NCBI GenBank assembly: GCA_018336015.1
Contig: JAGXQZ010000060.1
Location: 62,001-126,000, forward strand
Origin: Algoriphagus sp.
GTDB taxonomy: Bacteria > Bacteroidota > Bacteroidia > Cytophagales > Cyclobacteriaceae
Direction: 5' to 3'
DNA: 64,000 nt
Shown: in pieces, positions 54,086-63,529 of the stretch
Layout of the letters: each line of letters starts with the position of its first letter
How positions within the stretch are numbered: position 1 is the first letter of the stretch
Notes under the pieces: generated by a model
What the model saw: the letters and a program-made list of their open reading frames with translations, nothing else
What the model was told of the DNA's origin: nothing
The model's database searches: none
Made by a program: the position numbers and the translations under genes

Positions 54086-55726
54086 ATGGCTACTTTCCGT
54101 CGAGTTCTATTCACGTTACTCCTTTTTCTGGTAAGCGAACCTCTTTTTTCACAACGATTTCAGGCCGATCTGATTGTCTATGGCGGTACTTCCGCAGGCA
54201 TTACAGCGGCTGTGCAGGCCAAAAAGATGGGGAAATCCGTGATCGTGGTTTCTCCGGATCGTCACTTGGGTGGCCTTTCTTCGGGAGGGTTGGGGTTTAC
54301 CGACACGGGAAATAAAGCCGTAATCGGAGGCTTGGCGAGGGAGTTTTACCATCGGCTTTACCTGCACTACCAGCAGGATTCGGCTTGGAAGTGGCAGAAG
54401 CGGGAGGAGTATGGCAACAAAGGTCAAGGCACGCCTGCGATTGATGGGGAAAACCGTACGATGTGGATTTTTGAGCCCCATGCCGCCGAGCGGATGTTTG
54501 AGGATTGGGTGAGAGAATACCATTTGGAAGTTCACCGGGATGAATGGCTTGATCGGGAAAAGGGTGTGGAGAAGAAAAACGGTAAGATTGCGTCGATTCA
54601 GACCCTTTCTGGGAAAACCTATTCAGGCAAAGTCTTTATCGATGCCACCTACGAGGGGGATTTGATGGCCGCTGCAGGTGTGAGTTACCACGTGGGTCGG
54701 GAGGCCAATTCGGTCTATGGAGAAAAATGGAACGGGGTACAGGTGGGTGTTTTTCAGCACAACCACTACTTCTATGACTCCATTTCTGCATATCGGATCC
54801 CTGGCGATCCCAAAAGCGGACTGTTGCCCGAAGTGTCTTCCTTGCCCCCGGGGAAAAACGGAGAAGGGGATCAGCGCTTGCAGGCCTACAACTTCCGCAT
54901 GGCTTTGAGCCGTAATCCCAATAATCGGGTGCCTTTTCTTAAGCCTGAGGGTTATGATCCCGCACGATATGAATTGCTAGCTAGAGTTTATGCAGCAGGC
55001 TGGAAAGAGACGTTTTGGAAGTATGACCCTATTCCCAATCTGAAGACCGACACCAACAATCACGGGCCTTTTTCCACAGATTACATCGGGAAAAATTACG
55101 ACTACCCCGAGGCGAGCTATGAGCGAAGGAACCAAATCATCAAGGAGCATGAGGCCTACCAAAAAGGACTGATGTACTTCCTCGCCAATGATCCCCGAGT
55201 GCCTGAATCTGTCCGTGCCGAAATGGCCAATTATGGACTGGCTAAGGATGAATTTGTCGACAATGGCAATTGGCCGCATCAGATCTATGTTCGCGAGGCG
55301 CGCCGGATGATCGGGGAGTACGTGATGACCGAGCACGATGTCTTGGGCGCCAAGCAGGTTCCCCGTTCGGTGGGCATGGGTTCCTATTCACTCGATTCGC
55401 ACAATACCCAGCGCTTTGTGACTCCGGGAGGATTTGTGCAAAACGAAGGAGACATTGGCGTGCATCCCAAGCAGCCGTATTCCATTTCCTATGGCACCCT
55501 GACTCCGAAAAAGTCCGAATGCACCAATTTGCTGGTACCCGTCTGTGTGTCGAGTTCGCATACAGCGTTTGGCTCGATCCGGATGGAACCTGTGTTTATG
55601 ATTTTGGGACAAAGCGCGGCGGCTGCGGCATCCTTGGTGATCGATGAGGGAATCGCCGTGCAGGAGTTGGACTACGAAAAGTTGCGAAAGGTGCTGTTGG
55701 ACGAAAAGCAGGTGTTGGAGAATTGA
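54086..55726 (+). CDS. Secreted FAD-dependent oxidoreductase
   Basis: A 546-residue exported flavoprotein of the FAD_oxidored (PF12831) type. A signal peptide ends near residue 22 (LFSQ|R), then comes the dinucleotide fold ADLIVYGGTSAGITAAVQAKKMG with GxSAG variant, and the LGGLSSGGLGFTDTG substrate/flavin segment. The C-terminal MEPVFMILGQSAAAAASL closes the FAD site. Members are found in polysaccharide and glycosaminoglycan loci (sometimes annotated as xanthan lyase); the substrate here is unknown. It has its own terminator-defined unit downstream of the Gfo/DUF6807 pair. Confidence 0.87.
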   Translation: MATFRRVLFTLLLFLVSEPLFSQRFQADLIVYGGTSAGITAAVQAKKMGKSVIVVSPDRHLGGLSSGGLGFTDTGNKAVIGGLAREFYHRLYLHYQQDSAWKWQKREEYGNKGQGTPAIDGENRTMWIFEPHAAERMFEDWVREYHLEVHRDEWLDREKGVEKKNGKIASIQTLSGKTYSGKVFIDATYEGDLMAAAGVSYHVGREANSVYGEKWNGVQVGVFQHNHYFYDSISAYRIPGDPKSGLLPEVSSLPPGKNGEGDQRLQAYNFRMALSRNPNNRVPFLKPEGYDPARYELLARVYAAGWKETFWKYDPIPNLKTDTNNHGPFSTDYIGKNYDYPEASYERRNQIIKEHEAYQKGLMYFLANDPRVPESVRAEMANYGLAKDEFVDNGNWPHQIYVREARRMIGEYVMTEHDVLGAKQVPRSVGMGSYSLDSHNTQRFVTPGGFVQNEGDIGVHPKQPYSISYGTLTPKKSECTNLLVPVCVSSSHTAFGSIRMEPVFMILGQSAAAAASLVIDEGIAVQELDYEKLRKVLLDEKQVLEN

Positions 55727-55893
55727 GCTTGATTTCAGAGCCTTTCATGTGTCTGTTTTTAGTTCCCTTTCCAATCACAGAAGTATTTGGAGGATTTTAA
55801 GTGAAGCTATTTTCGGAAGATTTCAGTTTCTTTTTTCTTTATTTTATTGACTAAAGTTTGATTTATAGAAATTCTTCTGACTATTTTCCCCTC

Positions 55894-57633
55894 ATGTTTT
55901 TCAAAATAGATTCCTACCATAAACTAGCTTTGAAAGTCCATTTAATTCTTGGATTTCTCCTTTTTTCCTTGCCTCTTTCCGCACAGCAGGTCAAGTTGGA
56001 GAAGCCTTTATTGAAGGATTTTAGGGATCAGGATTTTCCCAAAATGACCCTTGGAGATTATTTTACTTTAGAAGGGGACGATTTTCTCTATCGCTTGATA
56101 GATGGGCTTCCTCACTATTATTCAGACCAACAGTTTCAAGAATTATTGCAAAAACTCAGGCCAGAACTTAAGGAACTGTATTTTTTCTCCTTTTTGACCT
56201 GGAGTGTTTCCAACGGGGGTTTTTCCGAGTTTTATGAAAATGGGTACCAATACATGTTCCCGGAAATCAGGAAGTTTTATAACCGAATCGGAGAAGAAAA
56301 AGGGTTTGAGTTTTTGGAAAATGCTGAAGCTTGGTCCAAAAATCGGCCAAAGGAAGAAGTTTGGTTTGATTTTAGGTTGGATGCCTTGGATCAAGAATTT
56401 AATACCAATAAAGCGGCTTTAGATAGTAGAGTGGAGGCCTATGTAAGGGCCAATTCTCACTTGTACGTGCGGGACGAAAATGGAAATGTTTTCCCTTCAA
56501 TCTTTAGCGGTAAGGCCATTTCCTTTGATCCGCTCACCCAAGGAGTTAAAGAGATTCAGATAGTCAACAATCGCAAGGAAGGGAAAATGACGATTACCTC
56601 TCCTGAAGGGATCATACTAAGGGAGTTTAATTTTGAAAATGGGGTTCAGGTAGGTGCGCAACGGTATTTTGATTTTGATGAAAATGGGGATTTGGATAAG
56701 GAAGAAGTCTTTTTCCCAGATACCGATATCAAAGAAATCAGGTATTATCACCCGAATGGTCAACTTTCCTACCAAGGAAAAGAAGCTCCAAATTACAGGA
56801 AGGTTGGACAGCAAACTTATTGGCATGATAACGGGACGGTCAAGTATTCCTACATGATGGATGCAAATGGAAATCATACAGCGCCTTATTTTGAGTACTA
56901 TTCTGATGGCTCCAAAATGCTGGAAGTAGATCGTCGGGAAAACCCACCCAAATACCTCAATTTTTGGGATGAAAATGGGGTTCAGCTGCTGAAAGATGGA
57001 AATGGGATATACATCTCTGAGTCGGGTAGTTTACCGGAGACTGTTTTTAGATATGAATATCAATTTAAGAACTACAAGGAACATGGAATCCAAAAAATGT
57101 TTAGAAACGGGATTTTGACCGACTATCGGGAGATGAGTGACGGTCAACTCCATGGTTATTACAGGAAATACTATCCTAATGGAAAGCTCCATCAAGAATA
57201 CCGAATTGAAAATGGTAAAGTGCTGGAGTTTCAGGAAAAGCCGCTCTTCGATAATCCAAAATTGGTGGCAGAAATCGAAACAGAGGAACTTGAATCCTAT
57301 TTGATTCAAAAGGAATACGAGCTATCTGATCAGTATCCTCGGCTGTTAAATAAAAATGAGGTTCTTCCTTTGATTACCGTTTCAAATGAAGTTTTTGGTG
57401 TGTATGGTTGGGACACTAAAATGTTTGGGTCTTATCTTCTTCATGTGGATGAGAATGGAAAAGTGGTGGGTAATGATTTTATCACTGCCGATAATGGGTA
57501 TGTATCCCGTTCAACCGAGTCGATTTTCCCGCATCTTAAATTTGAACCCGGTCTGAAGAATGGGGTTCCAGTCAAATCCTACATTTGGTTTAAAGTAAGA
57601 GTTTGGTTGGAAGAGGGAAATCCTACGAATTAG
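55894..57633 (+). CDS. YwqK/MORN-repeat protein with TonB-C-like C-terminal domain
   Basis: A 579-residue exported protein: signal peptide ending near residue 32 (LSAQQ). The region from about 210 to 460 contains YwqK-type beta repeats (KEIRYYHPNGQLSYQ, QTYWHDNGTVKYSY, GYYRKYYPNGKLHQEYR). The C-terminal end resembles a TonB C-terminal domain (GSYLLHVDENGKVVGNDF, then FPHLKFEPGLKNGVPVKSYIWFKVRVWL). I use ATG at 55894; TTG at 55858 would lengthen the N-region. It is likely a periplasmic or surface scaffold. YwqK repeats have no enzymatic role. The 3' end overlaps the convergent HAD gene by 11 bases. Confidence 0.75.
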   Translation: MFFKIDSYHKLALKVHLILGFLLFSLPLSAQQVKLEKPLLKDFRDQDFPKMTLGDYFTLEGDDFLYRLIDGLPHYYSDQQFQELLQKLRPELKELYFFSFLTWSVSNGGFSEFYENGYQYMFPEIRKFYNRIGEEKGFEFLENAEAWSKNRPKEEVWFDFRLDALDQEFNTNKAALDSRVEAYVRANSHLYVRDENGNVFPSIFSGKAISFDPLTQGVKEIQIVNNRKEGKMTITSPEGIILREFNFENGVQVGAQRYFDFDENGDLDKEEVFFPDTDIKEIRYYHPNGQLSYQGKEAPNYRKVGQQTYWHDNGTVKYSYMMDANGNHTAPYFEYYSDGSKMLEVDRRENPPKYLNFWDENGVQLLKDGNGIYISESGSLPETVFRYEYQFKNYKEHGIQKMFRNGILTDYREMSDGQLHGYYRKYYPNGKLHQEYRIENGKVLEFQEKPLFDNPKLVAEIETEELESYLIQKEYELSDQYPRLLNKNEVLPLITVSNEVFGVYGWDTKMFGSYLLHVDENGKVVGNDFITADNGYVSRSTESIFPHLKFEPGLKNGVPVKSYIWFKVRVWLEEGNPTN

Positions 57634-58327
57634 TCCCAATCGCCCTAATCACCTCTCCAGCCTCTCCAATATGGGCCACTTTGAAAAACCGCTCGTGTTC
57701 CACCTCGTGATCCACTTGCTCGTGCACCCAAGTGATGTGAAAGGGAATGTGGATGCCATAGCCACCCAGTTCCAGAACAGGTAGAATATCCGATTTGAGG
57801 CTGTTACCCAGCATCAGGAACTCTGAAGGATGGATATCCAGATGGCGGATGAGTTTTTCGTAGTCGCTGACCCGCTTTTCGCTCATGATCTCGATGTGGT
57901 GGAAGTGCTTTTCCAAACCTGACTTTCTGAGTTTGCGCTCCTGATCGACCAAGTCTCCCTTGGTGGCCATGACGATGCGATAGTCCCCGTTTAAATCTTT
58001 CAATACCTCTTCGACTCCGGGCAGTAGCTCGACGGGTTTTTCGAGCATCTCCTGACCGATCCGGATGATCTTGTCAATGACGGTGATGGGCATCTTGTGA
58101 TCCGAGATGCGTAGTGCCGTCTCAATCATGGAGAGCATAAATCCTTTGATGCCATAGCCATAGAGTCGGAGGTTTTCGATTTCGGTGCGGTACAGCTCCT
58201 TCATGATGGCATGCTGCGGCATAAAGTCTTCCATCAAACTGGCGAATTTCTCCTCCGCTTCGCGAAAAAAAGGCTCATTTACCCAGAGGGTATCATCGGC
58301 ATCGAAGGCAATTACTTTGATCGGCAT
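57623..58327 (-). CDS. HAD superfamily phosphatase-like hydrolase
   Basis: A 234-residue haloacid dehalogenase-like protein: motif I FDADDTLW with nucleophile Asp9 and Asp11, a helical cap (about 20-90), motif II VMATKGD, the lysine of motif III in the SEKRVSDYEKL region, and motif IV MLGNSLKSDILP with acidic residues. It probably dephosphorylates a small metabolite. It is convergent with the YwqK gene and lies 60 bases after the MFS gene. Confidence 0.88.
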   Translation of the reverse strand: MPIKVIAFDADDTLWVNEPFFREAEEKFASLMEDFMPQHAIMKELYRTEIENLRLYGYGIKGFMLSMIETALRISDHKMPITVIDKIIRIGQEMLEKPVELLPGVEEVLKDLNGDYRIVMATKGDLVDQERKLRKSGLEKHFHHIEIMSEKRVSDYEKLIRHLDIHPSEFLMLGNSLKSDILPVLELGGYGIHIPFHITWVHEQVDHEVEHERFFKVAHIGEAGEVIRAIGTNS

Positions 58328-58387
58328 CTTGGTTAAGGATTACTTTCAGTAAAAATATAGGTTTCGATTCAACTCCCAGACTTGGGT

Positions 58388-59578
58388 TCAGGGTTCAATT
58401 TTTTGCTTGAATTTTCTAAAATACCCATAGATCGCAAGTCCCAAAAGTGGCCCAACAGCCAATAGTCCGAGGTAAATCTTAGCCTCCAGAAATCCGGAAA
58501 GGAATCTTGCCACTTGAATGCTCGCAATGGTCAGCCCAAACCCGAGGCAATTGACCAAGGTCAAGGCGGTGCCCCGATGCTCGGGTTTGACGCTTTGAGC
58601 CACGAGGGTAGAAAACTGAGGAGAATCTGCCGTCACGAACAAACCCCAAATTAGCAATAAAGGGAAAATTATTCCGATTGGAAGTTGGGGATAAATCAGC
58701 AGCACCAAGCCGCAGATGCCCGAACCCAAAAGACTGATCAGCGCCACTCGTTCACTTCCTTTTTTCAGGGAAATCAAACCACCGACTGCGCAGGAAACAC
58801 CGCCAGCTGCGATGATTACAAAGGTCCAAACGGCTTGGGTAGTACCCTCGATTTTTCCCTCAGACAAAAAGAAAATCAAAGCAGGCAAAAATGCCCAAAA
58901 GGTGTACAGCTCCCACATGTGTCCAAAATAGCCTCCGGCCGCCCCTTTCAGCGCTTTGTTTTTGGCAAAAGAGGGGAGTAGGCTAAGGTCAAGCTTAGGG
59001 TTGATTTTGCGAAAAGGTCCATCAGGAATCCCAAAGCCAACCAAAGCCCCACTTCCGATGGCTAAGCCTGATGTCACCAAGAGGAGCAATTTCCAGGAAA
59101 CGGAGAGTTCGAAGGCTTTCAAGAGAAATGGGAAGGCGGTACCCAAAACCAAGGCGCCAACCAAGAATCCAAGGGCCGAACCCAAGCCTTTTTCCACATA
59201 ATCGGCGGCAATTTTCATCCCGACGGGATAGATGCCTGCCAAAAAGAATCCCGTCAGAAAGCGGCTACCCAAAACCAAGCTGACTTCCAAGGGAAGGAGG
59301 AGCAAGATCAGATTGGAAGCGGCGGCCAATACTGTGCTAAAGAAAAACACATCGGATGGTGAATACCGATCGGGAATGGAGAAAAAAGCATAGCCAAACG
59401 TGCCCACCACAAAACCCAACTGCACCATCGTGGTTATCAGCGGGACGAGGTCTTGTTGGCCCAAAAGGACTTCCAATTCAGGAGCGGCGGCATTGCCTGC
59501 AAACCAAAGCGAAGTGCCCAGAAATTGAGCGATCACGATCAATATCAGGGCACTTCGGGTAGAAATCGGGCTTGGCAT
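58388..59578 (-). CDS. Major facilitator superfamily transporter
   Basis: A 396-residue inner-membrane protein with 12 predicted helices. The N-terminal half shows SALILIVIAQFLGTSLWFAGNAAAPEL and the loop-2 like region around GYAFFSIPDRYSPSDVFF; a cytoplasmic loop lies near 190-225. The short start overlaps the stop of the adjacent aldo/keto reductase gene, so it is in an operon with the reductase and the YfcC-like gene. The substrate is unknown; the CynX/NimT-type solute exporters are similar in layout. Confidence 0.87.
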   Translation of the reverse strand: MPSPISTRSALILIVIAQFLGTSLWFAGNAAAPELEVLLGQQDLVPLITTMVQLGFVVGTFGYAFFSIPDRYSPSDVFFFSTVLAAASNLILLLLPLEVSLVLGSRFLTGFFLAGIYPVGMKIAADYVEKGLGSALGFLVGALVLGTAFPFLLKAFELSVSWKLLLLVTSGLAIGSGALVGFGIPDGPFRKINPKLDLSLLPSFAKNKALKGAAGGYFGHMWELYTFWAFLPALIFFLSEGKIEGTTQAVWTFVIIAAGGVSCAVGGLISLKKGSERVALISLLGSGICGLVLLIYPQLPIGIIFPLLLIWGLFVTADSPQFSTLVAQSVKPEHRGTALTLVNCLGFGLTIASIQVARFLSGFLEAKIYLGLLAVGPLLGLAIYGYFRKFKQKIEP

Positions 59579-60597
59579 CAGGCCTTTAGAATCGATTCGA
59601 TTTCGCTCAGTTCGGAAGCGGAGAAATTACTGTTTTTCACCGCAGCCACATTGTCGTCGAGTTGCTCCGGCTTGGATACACCGATCAGCACGGAGGTGAT
59701 TCTAGAATCTTTCAGCAGCCAGGCAATCGCCATTTGAGCGAGGGTTTGACCTCTTTGGAGAGCGATTTGGTTAAGGGCTTGGATTTTGGCCAGCTTTTCC
59801 GGAGCGAGTTGCTCGGGCTTCAGGTATCTGCCGTCTTTTGCAGCACGGGAGTCAGCCGGGATTCCTTTGAGGTATTTGTCGGTCAACATGCCTTGTTCCA
59901 ACGGTGAGAAAGCGATGCTTCCGATTCCTTTTTCTCCCAAGACGTCCAACAGGCCATTTTCCACCCAACGGTCCATCATGCTGTAGCGTGGCTGATGAAT
60001 CAGCAAAGGCACTCCCATTTCCTTCAGGATTTGGTAAGCTCGGGTAGTATCTTCCGCAGAATATTGGGAAACGCCCACATAAAGCGCTTTGCCTTGTCGA
60101 TGCAGCTGAGCCAAAGCACCCATGGTTTCTTCCAAAGGAGTGGTCGGATCAGGTCGGTGATGGTAGAAAATATCCACGTAGTCCAGGCCCATTCGCTTGA
60201 GACTCTGGTCGCAGCTGGCAATGAGGTATTTTTTTGAACCAAAGTTTCCATAAGGTCCTGGCCACATGTCCCAACCCGCCTTGGAGGAAATCAGGAGTTC
60301 GTCGCGAAAAGGCAAAAAGTCCTTTTGCAGGATTCTTCCGAAGTTTTCTTCAGCAGAGCCAAAGGGAGGGCCGTAGTTATTGGCAAGGTCAAAGTGGCAA
60401 ATACCCAAGTCAAAAGCTCGTCGGAGGATTTTTCTGCCAAGGGTCAGGTCGGCATTGTGGCCGAAGTTGTGCCAAAGGCCAAGGCTGATTTCGGGGAGTT
60501 GGAGGCCGCTTTTTCCGCAAAAGCGGTACTTCATCTGATCGTAACGGTCAGCCGCAGGCACATAGGGTAAGAGGGGGTTGTGATCGTTGATATGCAT
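59578..60597 (-). CDS. mgrA: L-glyceraldehyde 3-phosphate reductase-type aldo/keto reductase
   Basis: A 339-residue NADPH-dependent reductase that closely resembles E. coli YghZ over its whole length: MKYRFCGKSGLQLPEISLGLWHNFG, FDLANNYGPPFGSAEENFGR (catalytic Asp and Tyr), LLISSKAGWDMWPGPYG (Lys), DIFYHHRPDP (His) and the late SVLIGVSKPEQLDDNV. The enzyme detoxifies methylglyoxal or L-glyceraldehyde 3-phosphate. Start is placed at 60597 (MHINDHNPLLPYVPAADRYD); the longer frame to 60711 crosses into the YfcC-like gene. It is coupled to the MFS gene. Confidence 0.93.
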   Translation of the reverse strand: MHINDHNPLLPYVPAADRYDQMKYRFCGKSGLQLPEISLGLWHNFGHNADLTLGRKILRRAFDLGICHFDLANNYGPPFGSAEENFGRILQKDFLPFRDELLISSKAGWDMWPGPYGNFGSKKYLIASCDQSLKRMGLDYVDIFYHHRPDPTTPLEETMGALAQLHRQGKALYVGVSQYSAEDTTRAYQILKEMGVPLLIHQPRYSMMDRWVENGLLDVLGEKGIGSIAFSPLEQGMLTDKYLKGIPADSRAAKDGRYLKPEQLAPEKLAKIQALNQIALQRGQTLAQMAIAWLLKDSRITSVLIGVSKPEQLDDNVAAVKNSNFSASELSEIESILKA

Positions 60598-60623
60598 AGG
60601 TGAAATGGGTTGGTAATCCGGAC

Positions 60624-61958
60624 TTATCCAAACCAAAGGATGCCGAGGAGGGTAACGCCCAAGGCAACGATGATCAGGAACAGCCAACTCTTCCAAATGT
60701 AGGAAATCCAATCCTTAAAGCTAATGCCCGATGCAGCAATGATCGCCATCATTCCACCATTGGTAGGGGTAATCATGTCCATCAGGGCAGCGGGATATTG
60801 GTAAGCCAAAACCGCCACCTGTCGATTGATCTGCATCAAATCCATCAAAGGCGCTGTCAGCGGCATGGTCAAAACGGCCTGACCCGAAGTGCTCGGCACG
60901 GGAATATGGATGAGCGCCTGACTGATAAACATCCCCGCTACGCCCAAGGCATCGGGCAAGGATTCTAAAGGAGAAAAAAGTCCCTGAATGATCGGATCGA
61001 TCACGGCCCCTTTTTCCAAAATCAAATAGATACTTCGCGCCAACCCGACAATCATCCCGGCAAAGATCATCTCTCCAAATCCCTGCACGTAGGTGCGGGC
61101 GGTGCCATTCACCCCCAATCCTGCAATAAGCCCACAGGTGATTCCGATGACAAAAAATAGCGCGGACATCTCGTTGTAGCCCCAATCCAGCGCAGTAATC
61201 CCATAAGCCATCATGCCAATGCCTCCAAAGGCAATGAACAAAATCAAACCCATTCTGCCCGAAATCGGGCTTGGTTTGAGGTCCACTTCAGCTTCTTCTG
61301 TGGATTTCTTGGCCCCAATTACTCGGTGAAAGGTAATCCAAGCTAGCAGGACAAGCAGCCAAAAAGTGCCTCGAAAGGCTGCTCCGCTGAAAGGTTCTAC
61401 TTCAGCTACTTTTTGCGCAAGCAGAGAAACAAAGGGATTGATCGGGGAAAAAGCGGCTCCGACCAAAGAACTTCCCAACGTGATGGCAATGATGCTGCGG
61501 AGGTCGTATCGGAGTTTGGAGGCCAAAATCACAAAGACCGGAACCATCGGAATGATCTCCTCCTGCATGGAAATAGCAGCACCTCCCAGGGCAAAAAACA
61601 ATCCCAAAAGGTAGAATAGCAAGGCTTTGGAATGGCGGAAACTATAGATCAACCCCTCGATTCCCGCTTGGAGTGCGCCTGTTTTTTCCACGATGAAAAA
61701 AGCCCCGCCAATAAACAGGATCAGCACCATGATCTCAGCTCCGGCAATCACCCCTTCTGGAATGGCCAAAAGCAAATCGCTGAGTGCGGGTTTTTCCTGA
61801 GCGATTGATTGGAAGCTGCCCGGGACCACCAGTTCCCGGCCTGTGTTTTCATCCAAAATCCGTTCGAATTTCCCTGCAGGAATCAAGTAGGTGGCGACTC
61901 CCGCCAGAAAAATGAAGACCAAAAGAATGACGAGTGGATGGGGAAAGGAGAGTTTCAT
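60624..61958 (-). CDS. YfcC family permease
   Basis: A 444-residue inner-membrane protein of the YfcC/DcuC-like family (PF03606) with about 11 helices. Diagnostic segments are the N-terminal PAGKFERILDENTGRELVVPGSF, GGAAISMQEEIIPMVPVFVIL, SSLVGAAFSPINPF and SGQAVLTMPLTAPL. Relatives are predicted to carry carboxylates, dipeptides or basic amino acids. It lies 26 bases upstream of the mgrA-like gene and probably shares its transcript. The substrate is unknown. Confidence 0.9.
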   Translation of the reverse strand: MKLSFPHPLVILLVFIFLAGVATYLIPAGKFERILDENTGRELVVPGSFQSIAQEKPALSDLLLAIPEGVIAGAEIMVLILFIGGAFFIVEKTGALQAGIEGLIYSFRHSKALLFYLLGLFFALGGAAISMQEEIIPMVPVFVILASKLRYDLRSIIAITLGSSLVGAAFSPINPFVSLLAQKVAEVEPFSGAAFRGTFWLLVLLAWITFHRVIGAKKSTEEAEVDLKPSPISGRMGLILFIAFGGIGMMAYGITALDWGYNEMSALFFVIGITCGLIAGLGVNGTARTYVQGFGEMIFAGMIVGLARSIYLILEKGAVIDPIIQGLFSPLESLPDALGVAGMFISQALIHIPVPSTSGQAVLTMPLTAPLMDLMQINRQVAVLAYQYPAALMDMITPTNGGMMAIIAASGISFKDWISYIWKSWLFLIIVALGVTLLGILWFG

Positions 61959-62026
61959 TTAGGATTTCTATTTTTTGTTTTGGCAATTCTGCTAGGTGTT
62001 GACTATTCCTTGGGTTTTGCGCTTTT

Positions 62027-62344
62027 AGACCGATGACCGAAGACCGATGACCGAAGCAACCAGTGCTTTGGCATTTCTTTGATCCCAACCTTATGATTTT
62101 ATTGATGGCAAAATTTATGTGATTTTTATGTTAGACCTGGATTATTCATTTTGGCTACAACGTGTAAAATTTAGGCTTTACCCTTCTAAACTGTTGTTCG
62201 ATTGGCTGATTGAAATCAAATTGTCAGTATCTAGGCTAATTTTTTATGGATATACGAAACTTTGCCAGTAGCTTACTTCGAAGTCCAAATAACCTAATAA
62301 ATACCAATTCTTGGACTTCTTCCGTCTTCTGTCTTCGGTCTCCC
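62027..62344. repeat. Short tandem repeats with an inverted relative
   Basis: Two exact tandem copies of agaccgatgaccga lie at 62027-62040 and 62041-62054. A related sequence in reverse orientation (cttccgtcttctgtcttcggtct) lies at 62318-62340. The 449-base spacer 61959-62407 also holds the inverted pair gccagtagc/gctactggc at about 62265 and 62366, but no gene was seen. Confidence 0.6.
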
Positions 62345-62407
62345 AGTTAAAGTCAAGGTTATATTCGGCTACTGGCGGAATAGGGTAAAATCAGATTTAC
62401 TATTCCA

Positions 62408-63523
62408 CTAGTTAGAAATCAATTCTGAAATCACCGCTTCGGCAATTTTCTGTCGATGGTCTTCGATATCTCTTCCATTGGTCAGGACAAAAATCCCTTT
62501 GTCAAGCTCTTGGGAAAAGAAAAATAGCCCATTGTAGGCTCCTTGCTCTCCAAAATGCCCCAGAAAGGAATAACCTCCCAACTCAATTTCCTGAAAGCCT
62601 GAAGGTTTGATCCTTCCCTGAGAAAGGTTTTCCAAATTTGAAAACAACATACCCATTTCCCAGCGACTAAAGTGAATTAGGGCATTACCCAAATCTGCAC
62701 CCGTACTGATCAAGCCTGAAGAAGGCGAAGGAATGCGTTCAAATTTGGTTTTCTTCTCTTCCAGTCTTTTCCAAAGAAAGGTGGGTTCGTATCCTTTGAG
62801 CGTAGTGTGGGCGACAGGGTCAAGGGATGAATTGAAGGTGGAAGAAGTCATTCCTGCCGGTTTTAGCAGGTATTCCTGTGCCAATTCGGGGAAGGATTTT
62901 CCGGAGTGACTTTCCAAAACAAAGCCCAATAAGTCATAATTGAGATCCGCGTAATGGGGTTTTTTGAGGTTCCGATCTGGTTTTGGAAGTTGGGAAAGGA
63001 GTTGGCTCAATTGCTTTTGCTCGGTTTGGATGAGTAGCTGCTTCCAGTTTCTCAGGTCTTTCAATCCGGAAGTATGGTCGAGCAGGTCTCGAAGCGTGAT
63101 TCCTTCCCAATCGGCGGTGCCAAGTTTTTTCTCTCTAGGCAACACCTCAGGTATACTCGTTTGTAAGGAAATGCCATGTTCTTGAAAATAGGCCGAGGCA
63201 GTCAAAGCCGTAACCAACTTGCTGATTGAAGCCAGGGGAAAGGGGGTGTTTACCCTTAGGGAGTCTTTGCTTGTCAAATCAGCAAATCCTACGCTTTTTA
63301 GGATGGTCAACTTTTCATTTTCCACCACGCCAAGGACAATTCCCGGAATGCGGTAAGTCAACAGGCTTTGATGCAGGATGGAGTCGATTTTTTCACTTCG
63401 ATTTTGGGGAGAAAGTGGAGGTTCCCACCTCACCAAAGGGTAGCTTTTCCACCATTGCCAACCCAAAAAAAGGATGAACCAGCTCATCAGCCCAATTAGG
63501 AAGATTTTGATGCGCTGGTTCAT
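62408..63523 (-). CDS. Serine hydrolase, class C beta-lactamase / DD-peptidase-like
   Basis: A 371-residue protein with an N-terminal membrane anchor or uncleaved signal (about 7-25), followed by a beta-lactamase-fold domain. SxxK is Ser99-Ile-Ser-Lys102 in PLASISKLV. The second motif is Tyr191-Ala-Asp193 in HYADLNYDLLG, a YxD variant in place of YxN. HTSGL lies at about 150-154, and an HFGEQGAYNGLFF segment takes the position of the KTG/HxG motif. Such proteins are peptidases or esterases more often than antibiotic-resistance enzymes. It starts six bases after the stop of the flavin monooxygenase-like gene, in the same direction. Confidence 0.88.
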   Translation of the reverse strand: MNQRIKIFLIGLMSWFILFLGWQWWKSYPLVRWEPPLSPQNRSEKIDSILHQSLLTYRIPGIVLGVVENEKLTILKSVGFADLTSKDSLRVNTPFPLASISKLVTALTASAYFQEHGISLQTSIPEVLPREKKLGTADWEGITLRDLLDHTSGLKDLRNWKQLLIQTEQKQLSQLLSQLPKPDRNLKKPHYADLNYDLLGFVLESHSGKSFPELAQEYLLKPAGMTSSTFNSSLDPVAHTTLKGYEPTFLWKRLEEKKTKFERIPSPSSGLISTGADLGNALIHFSRWEMGMLFSNLENLSQGRIKPSGFQEIELGGYSFLGHFGEQGAYNGLFFFSQELDKGIFVLTNGRDIEDHRQKIAEAVISELISN

Positions 63524-63529
63524 AGGCTT

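Noticed and set aside
62408-63523. Antibiotic-resistance beta-lactamase
   Set aside because: The fold is class C-like, but the second motif is YxD rather than YxN and no KTG motif is visible. A peptidase or esterase of the same superfamily is more likely.
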